Assembly: GCA_012027055.1 (NCBI GenBank)
Contig: VEPF01000115.1
Location: forward strand, 14,477-29,776
DNA length: 15,300 nt
Source of the DNA: Gemmatimonadota bacterium
GTDB taxonomy: Bacteria; Gemmatimonadota; Gemmatimonadetes; Longimicrobiales; RSA9
Reading direction: 5' to 3'
Numbering within the stretch: position 1 is the first letter of the stretch; each line of letters starts with the position of its first letter. Both the position numbers and the translations under genes were made by a program. Below, one piece after another: positions 1 to 7,238 of this stretch. Under the pieces are notes generated by a model that saw nothing but the letters and a program-made list of their open reading frames with translations, ran no database searches and was not told where the DNA came from.

Positions 1-2
1 CG

Positions 3-494
3 GGGCCGGTGGGCGCCGCGGGCTTGCTGTTGGCGGCGCAGCCGAGCCGTGTGACCCGGCCGCTGCAGGCGGTGCGCACTCCGGAGGCGGAGGAGCTTCC
101 GGTGCCGGCGGAAGAGCGGTACGTGTTCGTCGGCTACGATGTGCGCAACCAGACGAACCGGCAGACGGTGTGCCACGTGACCATAGGGCGGGGCCGCGAG
201 CACTACACGGGCTCGGGCACGGGGCCGAGCACGGTGCCGGGGCGGGCGCAGGCGGCGGCGCGGAGTCTGTTCGCGGCGTTGCGCACGGCGCGGGACGCGG
301 AGGACCTGCTGCTGGAGACGGCGTCCGTGCTGGAGGCGCACGGCCGGACGTACGTGCTGGTATCGGCGCAGGCCATGTCAGGCAGGCAGATGGAGCCGTT
401 GACGGGAGTCGCGGCCCTGCAGCGTTCGCCGGAGGAAGCGGCGGTGCTGGCGGGCCTGCAGGCGGTGAACCGCTGGGCGAGCACACATGAGTGA
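3..494 (+). CDS. Hypothetical protein, 5'-truncated by window edge; paralogue of the next gene
   Basis: The frame is open to the left edge, so the true start may lie outside the window. The first in-window start is a GTG at 9, giving 161 residues. I do not recognise a named family. Residues about 38-157 (counted from that GTG) align by eye with residues about 97-219 of the downstream protein. Shared marks are an H-V strand pair, a GRAQAAA helix start (GRARAAA in the neighbour), a G-R-x-Y-hydrophobic-VS strand, and a final helix ending N-R-W or E-R-W. This suggests one mixed alpha/beta domain duplicated in tandem genes. No signal peptide or membrane helix is convincing. The stop overlaps the next start by 8 nt, so the pair is probably translationally coupled. 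Function unknown. Confidence 0.75.
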   Translation, partial: GPVGAAGLLLAAQPSRVTRPLQAVRTPEAEELPVPAEERYVFVGYDVRNQTNRQTVCHVTIGRGREHYTGSGTGPSTVPGRAQAAARSLFAALRTARDAEDLLLETASVLEAHGRTYVLVSAQAMSGRQMEPLTGVAALQRSPEEAAVLAGLQAVNRWASTHE

Positions 495-1149
495 GCAGCG
501 TGCCGGGGTCTGGATGGCGCGGGGTCCGAGCGCAGGTCCGCACCTGAGCGTGGAGCTGGAGCGGCTGCCGGGAGTAGTGGCGGCGGCGGTCTGGCTGGAC
601 GAGCAGGGCAGCATCGCGCAGGTGCGGGTGCACGTGCAGCCGGGAGCATCCGCGACCATCGTGGCCCACACCATTGGCCGGGTGCTGGAGCAGCGGGGCT
701 ACACGCTCGATCCGGAAGTGCTGCGGATCGTGCCGGTGGCGGCGCTGGGGGAGCACGCACCGGCGGCCGGTCGTTTCCTGGTGAAGCACGACATATCCCT
801 GACGCGGAACGGCAGCCGGGTCACGAGCCACGTGCGTCTCACCTGCGGCACGGCGATCGTGACGGGCGAAGCGAGCGAACTGGACACGGAGTCCGGCCGG
901 GCGCGGGCCGCGGCGGAGGCGACGCTGCACGCCGCCGAGTCCACGCGTGACGACCTGGCGCTGGGGCTGGAGCAGATCGGGGTACTGCCGGTGTTCGGCC
1001 GCCGTTACCTGGTGGTGAGCGTGGAAGCGGCCATCAATCGGCGTTTCGCGCAGTTGTCAGGGATGGTGCTGATCGATCCGGCCAGGTCGCTGGAGGAAGC
1101 GGCCAGCATGGCGACGCTCCGGGCCATCGAGCGCTGGGTCACCCTCTGA
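487..1149 (+). CDS. Conserved-type hypothetical protein, two domains
   Basis: A 220-residue protein with ATG start inside the end of the upstream gene (8-nt overlap). It has two visible parts. Residues about 18-85 form a small domain containing LPGVVAAAVWLDEQG followed by a strand and a helix; this resembles, from memory, an N-terminal domain of uncharacterised proteins in thermophilic Firmicutes and other phyla. Residues about 97-219 are the domain shared with the upstream protein. No catalytic motif, signal peptide or membrane segment is visible, so a soluble regulatory or scaffold role is possible, but that is a guess. The gene ends 8 nt before a strong hairpin at 1158-1186. Confidence 0.8.
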   Translation: MSEQRAGVWMARGPSAGPHLSVELERLPGVVAAAVWLDEQGSIAQVRVHVQPGASATIVAHTIGRVLEQRGYTLDPEVLRIVPVAALGEHAPAAGRFLVKHDISLTRNGSRVTSHVRLTCGTAIVTGEASELDTESGRARAAAEATLHAAESTRDDLALGLEQIGVLPVFGRRYLVVSVEAAINRRFAQLSGMVLIDPARSLEEAASMATLRAIERWVTL

Positions 1150-1157
1150 TGCCGTGA

Positions 1158-1186
1158 GCGCGGCCGCCGCCCGGGCGGCGCCGCGC
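1158..1186. terminator. Hairpin between convergent genes, probable shared terminator
   Basis: Seven outer base pairs (GCGCGGC with GCCGCGC) enclose a 14-nt perfect palindrome (GCCGCCC/GGGCGGC), with one bulged C at 1165. On the plus strand it is followed by only a weak TTCCCT. It lies 8 nt after the stop of the 487-1149 gene and 7 nt after the end of the opposing response-regulator gene, so it could end transcription from both sides. Confidence 0.6.
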
Positions 1187-1193
1187 TTCCCTG

Positions 1194-1601
1194 CTACCGA
1201 CCGCCTCCCGTGCCGGCGGCGGCCGGTCCCACGGAGCGTTCCACTTCCTGGACCCCGCGGCGGGGCTCGACGGGTTTGGCGAGGTAACCGTCGCAGCCCA
1301 CCTGCGCCGCCTTCTGCCGGTCTTCCTCGAGCGCGTGGGCGGTGAGGGCGATGATGGGGATCGGCCGGGTGGCTTCCGCGCTCTTGAGCCGCTGCGTGGC
1401 CTCCCACCCGTCCAGCTTCGGGATGGAGATGTCCATCAGGATCAGGTCGGGCAGGCGCTCGCTCGCCCGGCTCACCCCTTCCTCGCCGTCGCGGGCCTCG
1501 ATGACGGTGTAGCCCACGTGCTCGAGGATGGTGCGATAGACCACGAGGTTGTCCTCGTTGTCCTCCACCAGCAGGATGGTCTTCCGGCGGTCTGCGCTCA
1601 T
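1194..1601 (-). CDS. Single-domain response regulator (CheY/DivK type)
   Basis: A 135-residue receiver domain without an output domain. Acidic pocket E13-D14, phospho-acceptor D57 in LILMDISIP, switch T87 in ALTAHA and K109 in YLAKP are all present, so phosphorylation should be possible. The start at 1601 was chosen because the protein begins MSADRRKTILLVEDN directly before the first receiver strand; upstream codons in the frame lie opposite the reductase gene. The tail after residue 112 is short and ends in a Gly/Ala-rich stretch with no recognisable effector. It is the last gene of the minus-strand run but is separated from the reductase gene by 83 nt with no obvious terminator. No histidine kinase is in the window, so its partner is unknown; such proteins usually act in phosphorelays or by protein contact. 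Confidence 0.9.
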   Translation of the reverse strand: MSADRRKTILLVEDNEDNLVVYRTILEHVGYTVIEARDGEEGVSRASERLPDLILMDISIPKLDGWEATQRLKSAEATRPIPIIALTAHALEEDRQKAAQVGCDGYLAKPVEPRRGVQEVERSVGPAAAGTGGGR

Positions 1602-1684
1602 GGGCAACAGAGTCCTGGTGGCGGCGGGTCCGGTGCCGTTGCCGCGGGCCTCCGGGAGGGGTTCAGGAACCGTGCCATGCCACC

Positions 1685-2716
1685 TCACTGCGCCGTCGCT
1701 GCGGCCTCGTCCCGGTCCTTGAAGAGCTTGAGGGTGGTCGAGTGCCCGGGACTGTAGCGGGCCTTCGGGTTGAGCTCGTGGACGGCGTGGTTGACGGCCA
1801 TGGCCGCCTCGCTGAAGGCGGTGGCGATGAGCTCGAGCTTGCCCTCGTAGGCGATCACGTCGCCGGCCGCGTAGACCCTGGGCAGGTTGGTCTCCAGGCG
1901 CGCGTTCACGCGGATGTTGTGCTTCTCCAGGTGGATGCCCCAGCGGGCGATCGGGCCCAGGTCGGGCTTGAAGCCGATGAGGGCGAGCACGGCATCCACC
2001 TCGATGGTCTCTTCCTGGCCGGACCGGTTGTCGAAGATGGTCACGCCGGTGAGGCGGTCCTCGCCGTGCAGGGCTTTGACTTCCCGGTGGGTCAGCAGCT
2101 CGATCTCGCCGGACTCCACCCCCTCGCGCAGCAACTTCATGGAATGGGTGAGGGCGCGGAAGGCGTCGCGGCGGTGGATCAGGACCAGGCGCCTGGTCCG
2201 CCCGCGCAGGTTGAGCACCCAGTCCACCGCCGAGTCGCCGCCGCCCACCACCAGCACCCGCCGGTCCTGGTAGGCGGCGGGATCCTGGACGTGGTGGGCG
2301 ACTCCCCTGCCGAGCAGCGCCTGATACCCGGGGCACTCCAGCGGGCGCGGGGTGAAGGCGCCCTTGCCGGCGGCGATGAGCACGGCCCGCGTCGGGTAGC
2401 GGTCGCGGTTGGTGACCACCAGCCAGTCCTCGCCGTCCGGCTGCAGCTCGAGCACCTCTTCCTCGAGCCGCACATCGGCGCCGAACTGCAGCCCCTGCTC
2501 CACCAGGTTGCGGGCCAGGTCGCGGGCGAGGATCCGGGGGAAGCCGCCGACGTCGTGAACGTACTTCTCGGGGTACAGCGCGGTGAGCTGCCCGCCCAGC
2601 TCGGGGAGCGAGTCGATGATGCGGCAGGAGACACCGCGCAGGCCGGCGTAGAAGGCGCCGAACAGGCCGGGCGGGCCCCCGCCGATGATGGTCAGGTCTC
2701 TGGGTTCTGCGGGCAT
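1685..2716 (-). CDS. Ferredoxin--NADP(+) reductase, thioredoxin-reductase-like (type 2)
   Basis: A 343-residue flavoprotein. The FAD-binding GGGPPG is at 12-17, GGQL with YPEKYVHDVGGFP at 41-60, the NADP-binding GGGDSA at 158-163 followed by HRRDAFRA at 181-188, and the second FAD motif VYAAGDV at 281-287. The redox CxxC of true thioredoxin reductases is missing, and the C-terminal extension after 310 fits the YumC-type family that moves electrons between NADPH and ferredoxin or flavodoxin. The ATG at 2716 sits 16 nt after the stop of the phosphatidyltransferase gene, without a clear Shine-Dalgarno, consistent with an operon. The electron-carrier partner is not in the window. Cytosolic; complete in length for the family. 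Confidence 0.92.
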   Translation of the reverse strand: MPAEPRDLTIIGGGPPGLFGAFYAGLRGVSCRIIDSLPELGGQLTALYPEKYVHDVGGFPRILARDLARNLVEQGLQFGADVRLEEEVLELQPDGEDWLVVTNRDRYPTRAVLIAAGKGAFTPRPLECPGYQALLGRGVAHHVQDPAAYQDRRVLVVGGGDSAVDWVLNLRGRTRRLVLIHRRDAFRALTHSMKLLREGVESGEIELLTHREVKALHGEDRLTGVTIFDNRSGQEETIEVDAVLALIGFKPDLGPIARWGIHLEKHNIRVNARLETNLPRVYAAGDVIAYEGKLELIATAFSEAAMAVNHAVHELNPKARYSPGHSTTLKLFKDRDEAAATAQ

Positions 2717-2732
2717 GTCGGCAGGGCGGATG

Positions 2733-3263
2733 CTAGTGGGCGATCCGGAGCGTGCGCAAGGCGATGACGGCGAGGCGGCCGTAGTCGCAGATGGCGACGG
2801 CGCTGGCCGCGCCCACCACGGTCACGACCGGCACGTGCCAGGCCGGGAACAGTACCAGCACCACGAGCGCGGCCAGCTGCAGGACGGTGACGGTCTTGCC
2901 AGGCAGGCGGGCGCTGAGGTGCATGGGAGCGTGCAGGAGCACGACGACCGCGAAGCCGAAGGCGACGGCGCCGTCGCGCGCGAGCAGCACGAGCAGCTCG
3001 GGCATCGAGATCGCCCCGCTGACCGCGAGGCTGATCAGCGCGGTGACCAGGAACGCCTTGTCGGTCACGGGGTCGAGCACCGCGCCGAAGCGGGAGCCGC
3101 GGCCGCGCCGGGCGAGCCAGCCGTCGGCGAAATCGGTGAGGCCGGCGGCGACGATGAGTACCAGGCGCGTGATCCGGTGATCGATGGCGAGGAAGGCGAT
3201 CGCCATCGGCACGCGTGCGGCCGAGATCAGGTTGGGCAGGGTCAGCAGCCTGCGGCCGCGCAT
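2733..3263 (-). CDS. CDP-alcohol phosphatidyltransferase family protein (PgsA-like)
   Basis: A 176-residue integral membrane enzyme that transfers a phosphatidyl group from a CDP-lipid to an alcohol. The family signature DxxDGxxAR...GxxxDxxxD is complete: D44, D47, G48, A51-R52, G60, D64 and D68. The N-terminal LPNLISAARVP is typical of the first helix. Hydrophobic segments follow at about 20-42, 70-90, 93-112 and 125-150. The start at 3263 was chosen because it overlaps the upstream stop by one base (TGATG) and precedes the conserved LPNLI; longer versions add an Arg/Gly-rich stretch encoded in another frame of the permease gene. Size fits phosphatidylglycerophosphate synthase (E. coli PgsA about 182 residues), but the alcohol acceptor cannot be told from sequence alone. 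Confidence 0.88.
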   Translation of the reverse strand: MRGRRLLTLPNLISAARVPMAIAFLAIDHRITRLVLIVAAGLTDFADGWLARRGRGSRFGAVLDPVTDKAFLVTALISLAVSGAISMPELLVLLARDGAVAFGFAVVVLLHAPMHLSARLPGKTVTVLQLAALVVLVLFPAWHVPVVTVVGAASAVAICDYGRLAVIALRTLRIAH

Positions 3264-4546
3264 CAGGAGACCGGCTCCGCTGGTGTCGGCGACGCGGGCG
3301 CGGCGGGGCGGGGCGAGACCCGGGCCAGGGTCTCGCGCACCGCCAGCTTGATCAGGACGGCCGCCGGCACGGCCAGCAGCAGGCCGACGAAGCCGAAGAA
3401 GAAGCTGCCGATGGCCAGGGCCAGCATCACCCACACGGGGTGGAGCCCGACGGAGCCGCCCACGATGCGCGGGCCGGTGACGGAGGAATCGATGGTCTGC
3501 ACGATGACGAAGACGATGCCGGCCTTGACCAGGGCGGTCAGGAAGCTGCCGCTCAGGAGCGCGATCACCAGCACCGGGATGATGCTCACGACCAGTCCCA
3601 GGTACGGTACCAGGTTGAAGACGCCGGCGGTGGCGGCGACCAGGCCGGCGTAGGGGAAGCCGGCGATCAGGAGTCCGACCCAGGTGAGCACGCCCACGAT
3701 GAGCGCTTCGAGCACCTGGCCGCGCAGGAATCGGCCGAGCAGCGTGTCGTACTCGCGCCCGAGCGTCAGCCAGCGCGCGCGCCGGGCGGGCGGCAGCAGC
3801 GCGGCCGCGCCCGTGGTGATGCGGTTGAAGTCGCGCAGCAGGTAGATGACGACGACCGGGGTGAGCACCAGGTACCCGAGGAGCGTGAGCAGGAAGCCGA
3901 AGCCGCGGCCGACACCGAGCACCGCGGACCAGGCGCGGGCCAGGATCTGCGCCCGTTCCGCCTCGATGAACGCCGCGACGCGGGTCTCATCGATCTGCAG
4001 CGAGGCGACCGCCCGCTCCGGGATGAACGGCAGGTTCAGGCGCAGCAGCCACTCGCGCAGGCCCTCGAGCCAGGTCGCGACCCGAGTGAGCGCGGCCGGG
4101 ATCTGCTGGATCAGGTCCGCGGCCTGCCGGCCGAGCACGGGGATGCCGAACACGAGCGCGAGTCCCAGCAGCACGAGCACGGGCACCACCAGCAGCGCCA
4201 CCGCCACTCCCCGCCCGACCCCGCGGCGCTCGAGCGCGTCCGCGGCCGGATCCAGGATGTAGGCGAGCGCGAACGCGACCAGGAACGGGGCGAGGATGGA
4301 ACCCAGGGTGTGCAGCAGCCAGAGCAGGAGGAGCACGGTGGCGGCGATGATCAGCAGCACGTGCTCGCGCGAGCCGGCGTAAGGGGAGACGAGCAGGACC
4401 AGCACGAGGTACAGCACCACCGGCGAGAGCACCGGGGCGACGGTGTAGAGCAGGAGGCCCACGACCGCCAGGACCACCGCGCCGTAGAGATAGCGCAGTT
4501 CGCCCGCGAATCGTCGTGGCGGTGCGGAGCCGGCCGGTTGGTTCAT
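3263..4546 (-). CDS. AI-2E/PerM family membrane transporter with N-terminal extension
   Basis: A 427-residue polytopic membrane protein. The family core runs from about 62: a first helix region ending FLVAFALAYILDPAADALERRG, helix pair 113-135, a long extracytoplasmic or amphipathic segment at 140-210, then helices near 216-237, 280-296, 300-330, 335-352 and 370-402. The hallmark FNLVPYLGLVVSIIP is at 310-324. Ahead of the core are two extra hydrophobic helices at about 18-38 and 41-55, which are unusual. The family exports varied small molecules or acts as cation antiporters in characterised members, and many are uncharacterised; substrate here is unknown. ATG at 4546 lies 5 nt after the NUDIX stop. 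The C-terminus is Pro/Ala-rich. Confidence 0.88.
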   Translation of the reverse strand: MNQPAGSAPPRRFAGELRYLYGAVVLAVVGLLLYTVAPVLSPVVLYLVLVLLVSPYAGSREHVLLIIAATVLLLLWLLHTLGSILAPFLVAFALAYILDPAADALERRGVGRGVAVALLVVPVLVLLGLALVFGIPVLGRQAADLIQQIPAALTRVATWLEGLREWLLRLNLPFIPERAVASLQIDETRVAAFIEAERAQILARAWSAVLGVGRGFGFLLTLLGYLVLTPVVVIYLLRDFNRITTGAAALLPPARRARWLTLGREYDTLLGRFLRGQVLEALIVGVLTWVGLLIAGFPYAGLVAATAGVFNLVPYLGLVVSIIPVLVIALLSGSFLTALVKAGIVFVIVQTIDSSVTGPRIVGGSVGLHPVWVMLALAIGSFFFGFVGLLLAVPAAVLIKLAVRETLARVSPRPAAPASPTPAEPVS

Positions 4547-4551
4547 CGGAC

Positions 4552-5016
4552 TCAGCAGGTTGTGGTCAGGAAGTCGCTGGCCACGCGGATGACTTCGCGC
4601 GCGTTCGCATAGCTGACGGTCTGGACCGCTTCCGCCAGCGACAGCCACTGGCAATCGGTGATGCCTTCATCCCGCTGCGGCACCGGCTCACCCAGGCGCG
4701 CCTCCAGCAGGAAGAAATGACAGAACTTGTGGACCAGGCGGCCGTGATCGCGGAAATACCAGTCGATCGTGGGCAGCTGCGTGATCACCTCGAGCTGCGC
4801 CAGCCCGGTCTCCTCCCCCACTTCCCGCACGGCGGCCTGCTCCGGGGTCTCGCCACCTTCGATGTGCCCCTTGGGCAGGCCCCAGTTGTCGTAGGGGTCG
4901 CGGATCAGCAGGACCTGCGGCTCCGGGCCGCGTCGGAAGACCACACCGCCGGCACTGGTTTCCACTCTGGCCCGCCGGGCCCGGCCCGACCGCCGCTGCC
5001 CCGACCGCTCCTTCAT
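4552..5016 (-). CDS. NUDIX hydrolase
   Basis: A 154-residue protein with a complete Nudix box (GX5EX7REUXEEXGU) at 50-72: G50, E56, R64-E65, E68-E69, G71. It is preceded by ETSAGGVVFRR and LIRDPYDNWGLPKG, the usual entry to the fold. The C-terminal half has DWYFRDHGRLVHKFCHFFLL, seen in dinucleoside-polyphosphate hydrolases and MutT1-like enzymes, so an ApnA or nucleotide-pyrophosphate substrate is likely but not decided. The first 18 residues are very basic (MKERSGQRRSGRARRAR) and may be a flexible or nucleic-acid-contacting tail. Start ATG at 5016 overlaps the asd stop by 4 nt (ATGA), implying translational coupling. Soluble. Confidence 0.9.
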   Translation of the reverse strand: MKERSGQRRSGRARRARVETSAGGVVFRRGPEPQVLLIRDPYDNWGLPKGHIEGGETPEQAAVREVGEETGLAQLEVITQLPTIDWYFRDHGRLVHKFCHFFLLEARLGEPVPQRDEGITDCQWLSLAEAVQTVSYANAREVIRVASDFLTTTC

Positions 5017-6005
5017 GGCCGGCCCCCGGCCGGCTCGACGAGCCGCTCCGCGATCTGCACTGCGTTGGTGGCCGCGCCCTTGCGCAGGTTGTCCGCCACG
5101 ATCCAGAGGTGCAGCACGCGGGGATCGTCCGGGTCTGCACGCAGGTGGCCGATCTGCACCAGGTCGGTGCCGGCCACGTCCCTGGGCAGCGGGTCCGCGC
5201 CGGTGTCGGGCGCGCTGATGCCCGGCCACGCCTGCAGGGCGGCGCGGGCGGCCGCGGGGGCCAGCGGCCGCGCCAGCTCGACCGTGGCGGCGATGCTGTG
5301 CCCGACCCGCACGGGCACACGCACGCAGGTGGCCGCGACGCGCAGCTCCGGCAGCTCCAGGATCTTGCGCGTCTCCTCCCGCACCTTCCGCTCCTCCTCG
5401 TTCCAGCCGTCCGCCCCGCGCGGTCCGATCCAGGGGATGACGTTCCCGGCGATCGGTCCCGGGAAAGGTGTATCCGGGGAGTGGCCGCCCGCCAGTTCGG
5501 CGTCCAGCGCCGTCTCGCCGCGATGCCCCGCGCCCGAGACCGACTGGAACGTGGTGACCAGCACGCGGGTCAGTCCGGCCGCCTGGTGCAGCGCGGCCAG
5601 CGGCAGCACCAGCTGGATGGTGGCGCAATTGGGGTTGGCGATGATGCCGAGCGGCCGTTCCCGGAGCGCGGCCCCGTTCACCTCCGGCACGACCAGGGGC
5701 ACGGCCGGGTCCATGCGCCAGGCGGAGGAGTTGTCCACCACCAGCGCGCCCTCCGCGGCCGCGCGCGGCCCCCACTCGCGGCTGCGGGCCGCGCCCGCGG
5801 AGAAGAGGGCCAGCTCGCAGCCGAGGAACGCGCCCGGCCCGGGCATGCGCACCGTCCAGTCGCGGCCGCGCCAGCGGAGCGTGGTCCCGGCCGAGCGGGC
5901 GGAAGCCAGCGGCTGCACCTCGTCGGCGGGGAAGCCGCGTTCTTCCAGGACCTGCAGCATGGTGCGCCCGACGGCGCCGGTCGCACCCAGGATGGCCACC
6001 CTCAT
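5013..6005 (-). CDS. asd: Aspartate-semialdehyde dehydrogenase
   Basis: A 330-residue enzyme that reduces beta-aspartyl phosphate to aspartate semialdehyde with NADPH, the branch point to lysine/diaminopimelate, threonine and methionine. The nucleotide-binding GATGAVG is at 7-13, catalytic C127 in NPNCAT, Q154 in the QSVSGAG segment, and substrate-binding R229 and H236 in CVRVPVRVGHS. Length fits the bacterial family, with a short C-terminal Gly/Arg tail. The ATG at 6005 overlaps the lysC stop by 4 nt (ATGA), and its own stop overlaps the NUDIX start by 4 nt. It follows lysC directly, so the first two steps of the pathway are coupled. Confidence 0.96.
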   Translation of the reverse strand: MRVAILGATGAVGRTMLQVLEERGFPADEVQPLASARSAGTTLRWRGRDWTVRMPGPGAFLGCELALFSAGAARSREWGPRAAAEGALVVDNSSAWRMDPAVPLVVPEVNGAALRERPLGIIANPNCATIQLVLPLAALHQAAGLTRVLVTTFQSVSGAGHRGETALDAELAGGHSPDTPFPGPIAGNVIPWIGPRGADGWNEEERKVREETRKILELPELRVAATCVRVPVRVGHSIAATVELARPLAPAAARAALQAWPGISAPDTGADPLPRDVAGTDLVQIGHLRADPDDPRVLHLWIVADNLRKGAATNAVQIAERLVEPAGGRP

Positions 6006-6487
6006 GCCCGTTCCCGGGCCGGCGCGAAGGCGGCGTGCAGGGCCTGCAGGGTGCGGTCCTCCGCATCGGCGGGCACCAGCAGCGAGAACGAGCTGGCCGA
6101 GGTGGAGAGCGCGTACACCTCCACGCCAGCCGCAATGAGCGCCTCGAACGCGCGCGCGAACACCCCGGGCACGCCGTTCATGCCGCTCCCCACCAGGGTG
6201 ACCCGGGTCAGGCCGGTCTTCACCTCCACCGTGGCGCCGGCCAGAGCCTCGAGCAGCTTCGCCGCCACGTCCTCGGCCCGCTCCAGGTCGGCCTCGCGCA
6301 CCGTCAGCTGCAGCTGCCGGTGTCCGGCGGGCACATCGGCGTGGCCGGCCATGTCCACCGACACGCCTGCCGCCGCGAACGCGGAGAGCACGCGCGCGGT
6401 GGCGGCCATGGTGGCGGGAAGCCCGCGCAGCACCAGGCGGGCATAGCCGGACTTCGCGGCGAGCCCGGTCAGCGCCAGCTGCTCCAT
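6002..6487 (-). CDS. Probable internally initiated aspartate kinase beta subunit (in-frame within lysC)
   Basis: The ATG at 6487-6485 encodes M251 of LysC and opens a 161-residue frame containing only the two ACT domains (MEQLALTGLAAKSG onward). It is preceded on the minus strand by AGGAGGG (6502-6496) at 8-nt spacing, far better than the full-length GTG start. Two adjacent AGG arginine codons create this site, in a gene that otherwise mostly uses CGN for arginine. In Corynebacterium glutamicum and Bacillus, lysC is known to encode alpha and beta subunits through such an internal start; from memory the C. glutamicum beta subunit begins MEEAVLTGVA at the equivalent place. Beta production here is inferred. 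Confidence 0.65.
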   Translation of the reverse strand: MEQLALTGLAAKSGYARLVLRGLPATMAATARVLSAFAAAGVSVDMAGHADVPAGHRQLQLTVREADLERAEDVAAKLLEALAGATVEVKTGLTRVTLVGSGMNGVPGVFARAFEALIAAGVEVYALSTSASSFSLLVPADAEDRTLQALHAAFAPARERA

Positions 6488-7237
6488 GGTTCGAACCCTC
6501 CTGGTGATGAGCGTGCCCGGATGGTCGTCCGGGCGCAGCGCGGAGCGCACCCGGATCGGCAGGCCGTAGCGCGCGCCGATCTCGACCGCGCGCGGGTGCA
6601 GCACCTGCGCGCCCGCGCTCGCCAGCTCGACCATCTCTTCGTAGCCGATCTCCGCGATGAGCTCGGCGTCCGGCACCCGCCGGGGATCGGCCGTGAAGAC
6701 GCCGGTCACGTCCGTGTAGATGTCGCAGCGCTCCGCGCCCAGCGCGACGGCCAGCGCCACGGCGGTGGTGTCCGAGCCGCCCCGGCCCAGCGTGGTCACT
6801 TCGCGCGCGCGGCTCACGCCCTGGAAGCCGGCCACGATCACGATCCGGCCGGCCGCCAGCTCTTCCCGCACCCGCGTGGCCCGCACCTCCTCGATGCGGG
6901 CACCGGTATGCGCCTCATCGGTGATGATCGCGGCCTGCGTCCCGGTCAGGCTGACCGCGGCCTCGCCCAGGTCGCGGATGGCCATCGCAGTGAGCGCCAT
7001 CGAGATCCGTTCACCGGAGGTGAGCAGCATGTCCAGCTCGCGCGGATGCCGCTCCGGGTCGGGCGTGACCGCGGCAGCCAGCGCCAGCAGCTCGTCCGTG
7101 GCATCGGCCATGGCCGACACCACCACCACCACGTCCTGTCCCGCGCGGCGCGCGGCGACCACCCGGCGCGCCACCTGCCGGATGCGCTCGGGCGTGCCGA
7201 CCGAGGTGCCGCCGTACTTCTGGACCAGGAGCCGCAC
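6002..7237 (-). CDS. lysC: Aspartate kinase (full-length alpha form)
   Basis: A 411-residue enzyme phosphorylating aspartate, the committed step to lysine, threonine, methionine and diaminopimelate. The kinase domain has KYGGTSVG at 7-14, the S41-centred VVVSAMADATD, E76 in TSGERIS and GRGGSDTTA at 151-159. Two ACT domains follow at about 263-335 and 344-411. The effector motifs differ from textbook enzymes: the usual DM-hydrophobic-x-QN in ACT1 is DMAGHA at 295-300, and the usual STSEI in ACT2 is STSAS at 378-382. The start is a GTG one base after the mlaD stop, with no clear Shine-Dalgarno, so translation likely depends on coupling. An internal start at residue 251 is described separately. 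Confidence 0.95.
   Translation of the reverse strand: MRLLVQKYGGTSVGTPERIRQVARRVVAARRAGQDVVVVVSAMADATDELLALAAAVTPDPERHPRELDMLLTSGERISMALTAMAIRDLGEAAVSLTGTQAAIITDEAHTGARIEEVRATRVREELAAGRIVIVAGFQGVSRAREVTTLGRGGSDTTAVALAVALGAERCDIYTDVTGVFTADPRRVPDAELIAEIGYEEMVELASAGAQVLHPRAVEIGARYGLPIRVRSALRPDDHPGTLITRRVRTMEQLALTGLAAKSGYARLVLRGLPATMAATARVLSAFAAAGVSVDMAGHADVPAGHRQLQLTVREADLERAEDVAAKLLEALAGATVEVKTGLTRVTLVGSGMNGVPGVFARAFEALIAAGVEVYALSTSASSFSLLVPADAEDRTLQALHAAFAPARERA
6496..6502 (-). promoter_or_regulatory. Internal Shine-Dalgarno for LysC beta start
   Basis: AGGAGGG on the minus strand, 8 nt upstream of the in-frame ATG at 6487, inside lysC. It is formed by tandem AGG AGG arginine codons, which are unusual among the CGN arginine codons around it. 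Confidence 0.65.
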
Positions 7238-7238
7238 G

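Noticed and set aside
1199..1601. Longer version of the response regulator starting near 2336
   Set aside because: The added N-terminal 240 or so residues are an Arg/Pro/Gly-rich shadow of the reductase gene; the receiver domain begins right after the ATG at 1601.
1742..2767. Plus-strand open frame opposite the ferredoxin reductase gene
   Set aside because: No family resemblance. The opposite strand encodes all FAD and NADP motifs in order.
3215..4612. Long plus-strand open frame opposite the permease gene, rich in Asp, Glu, Gln and Arg
   Set aside because: Low-complexity composition typical of the antisense of a hydrophobic high-GC gene. The minus strand carries a recognisable AI-2E protein with correct overlaps.
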